Below, one piece after another: positions 45,699 to 46,126 of a stretch of 46,126 bases of DNA. The position numbers and the translations under genes are program-made. Source of the stretch: Streptococcus mitis (GTDB lineage: Bacteria; Bacillota; Bacilli; Lactobacillales; Streptococcaceae); contig NZ_KQ970262.1 in NCBI RefSeq assembly GCF_001579045.1, positions 178,851-224,976 of the forward strand. Direction: 5' to 3'. The first letter of the stretch is position 1, and each line of letters opens with the position of its first letter. The notes under the pieces are model-generated. The model was not told the DNA's origin and searched no databases. It was given only the letters and a program-made list of their open reading frames with translations.

Positions 45699-45776
45699 GA
45701 TTCTCTTCCTTTCAGGGTATCTATTTATTATAAATTGTTTTTGACATTTTGACAAGACCATACCCTGCTAGGAGTA

Positions 45777-46126
45777 CTAATCTTCAGCGACCAAGCCGTC
45801 ATTTTCGATAAAGTGGTGTTCTGTCATTCCTTGGTCTGTAAAGACAATCCCATGAAGGACACCACCATAAACAGCTCCTCCATCCATCCCAATCTTGCCA
45901 TCTTCTGTAGTCCAAAGCTCAGCAGTGCCACGCTCTTGCTTCAGCAAACCATAAACCGGTGTATGACCAAAGACAATGGTTTTTCCAGTATGATTTTCTG
46001 CTTCGTGAAATGGTTTTCTAAGCCATACTTTCTTGTAATCTGTGGTTTCATGCCAGTCATCCAAGGTTAAATCAATACCTGCGTGAACAAAGATATACTT
46101 GTCTGTCTCTACCACAAACGGCATTT
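45777..46126 (-). CDS. Metallophosphoesterase, C-terminal part (5' partial)
   Basis: The frame is open to the window edge, so only the last ~116 residues are present. FVHAGIDL, TIVFGHTPVYG and KIGMDGGAVYGG are metal-binding motifs (GH, GHTP) of the Ser/Thr phosphatase (PrpE/ApaH-like) group. The product is a protein phosphatase or symmetrical Ap4A hydrolase; the substrate cannot be decided from the fragment. It lies 78 bases upstream of the lepA ATG on the same strand. Confidence 0.88.
   Translation of the reverse strand, partial: MPFVVETDKYIFVHAGIDLTLDDWHETTDYKKVWLRKPFHEAENHTGKTIVFGHTPVYGLLKQERGTAELWTTEDGKIGMDGGAVYGGVLHGIVFTDQGMTEHHFIENDGLVAED

Overview
The window looks like chromosomal DNA of a mitis-group Streptococcus (S. 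pneumoniae / S. mitis / S. pseudopneumoniae). The reasons are low G+C, BOX repeats (one A-B-B-C, two A-C, one fragment), a 107-bp RUP-like element, extended -10 promoters, and a gene order (xerS ... MATE-pyrC-mutX-ung ... ptsI-ptsH, nrdHEF, lacR, lac cluster, lepA) that I recall from pneumococcal genomes. No rRNA, tRNA or CRISPR was seen.

Positions 1-2766 hold plus-strand genes: a ClC channel (5' end outside the window), a MepB-family protein and xerS, with a dif-like site directly upstream of xerS. This marks the replication terminus. Left of dif all genes are on plus; right of it most are on minus, as expected for opposed replichores. Positions 2800-6780 are an accessory insert: an ISL3-family transposase, merA and merR with a textbook MerR operator, then a decayed gene end. 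Positions 6780-12610 are mostly housekeeping (MATE pump, pyrC, mutX, ung, a HAD phosphatase) preceded by an unrecognised two-gene operon. Positions 13054-16684 are a dihydroxyacetone module: dhaKLM diverging from dhaS-dhaQ, with a DhaS-type operator and a cre site between them. Positions 16888-20206 hold a ClbS/DfsB-like protein, a cysteine-cluster protein and the general PTS genes ptsH-ptsI. Positions 20338-24072 are the class Ib ribonucleotide reductase genes nrdH, nrdE and nrdF, with an NrdR box.

Positions 24254-43481 form an enlarged lactose/galactose region. It contains lacR, lacTFEG, a second lacG-lacE pair without its own EIIA, a DMT transporter and an Rrf2 regulator. It also has an extra plus-strand lacA-lacB pair, the standard lacABCD tagatose-6-phosphate genes, lacX, and a galactitol-type PTS (EIIA, EIIB, EIIC). 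Both lacTFEG and lacG2E2 start with an antitermination (RAT) site overlapping a terminator, so one LacT probably opens both transcripts. LacE/LacF import and phosphorylate lactose, LacG splits lactose-6-phosphate, and LacAB, LacC and LacD carry galactose-6-phosphate to triose phosphates. PtsI and HPr in the same window supply the phosphoryl groups, also to DhaM. The window ends with lepA and the 3' part of a metallophosphatase gene.

The most unusual points are the xerS promoter built into dif, the mercury module beside dif, the duplicated lac parts under apparently shared LacT control, a CmoA-like pseudogene cut at the lacG2E2 promoter, a hairpin array between lacE and lacG, and the unknown two-gene operon at 11374-12569.
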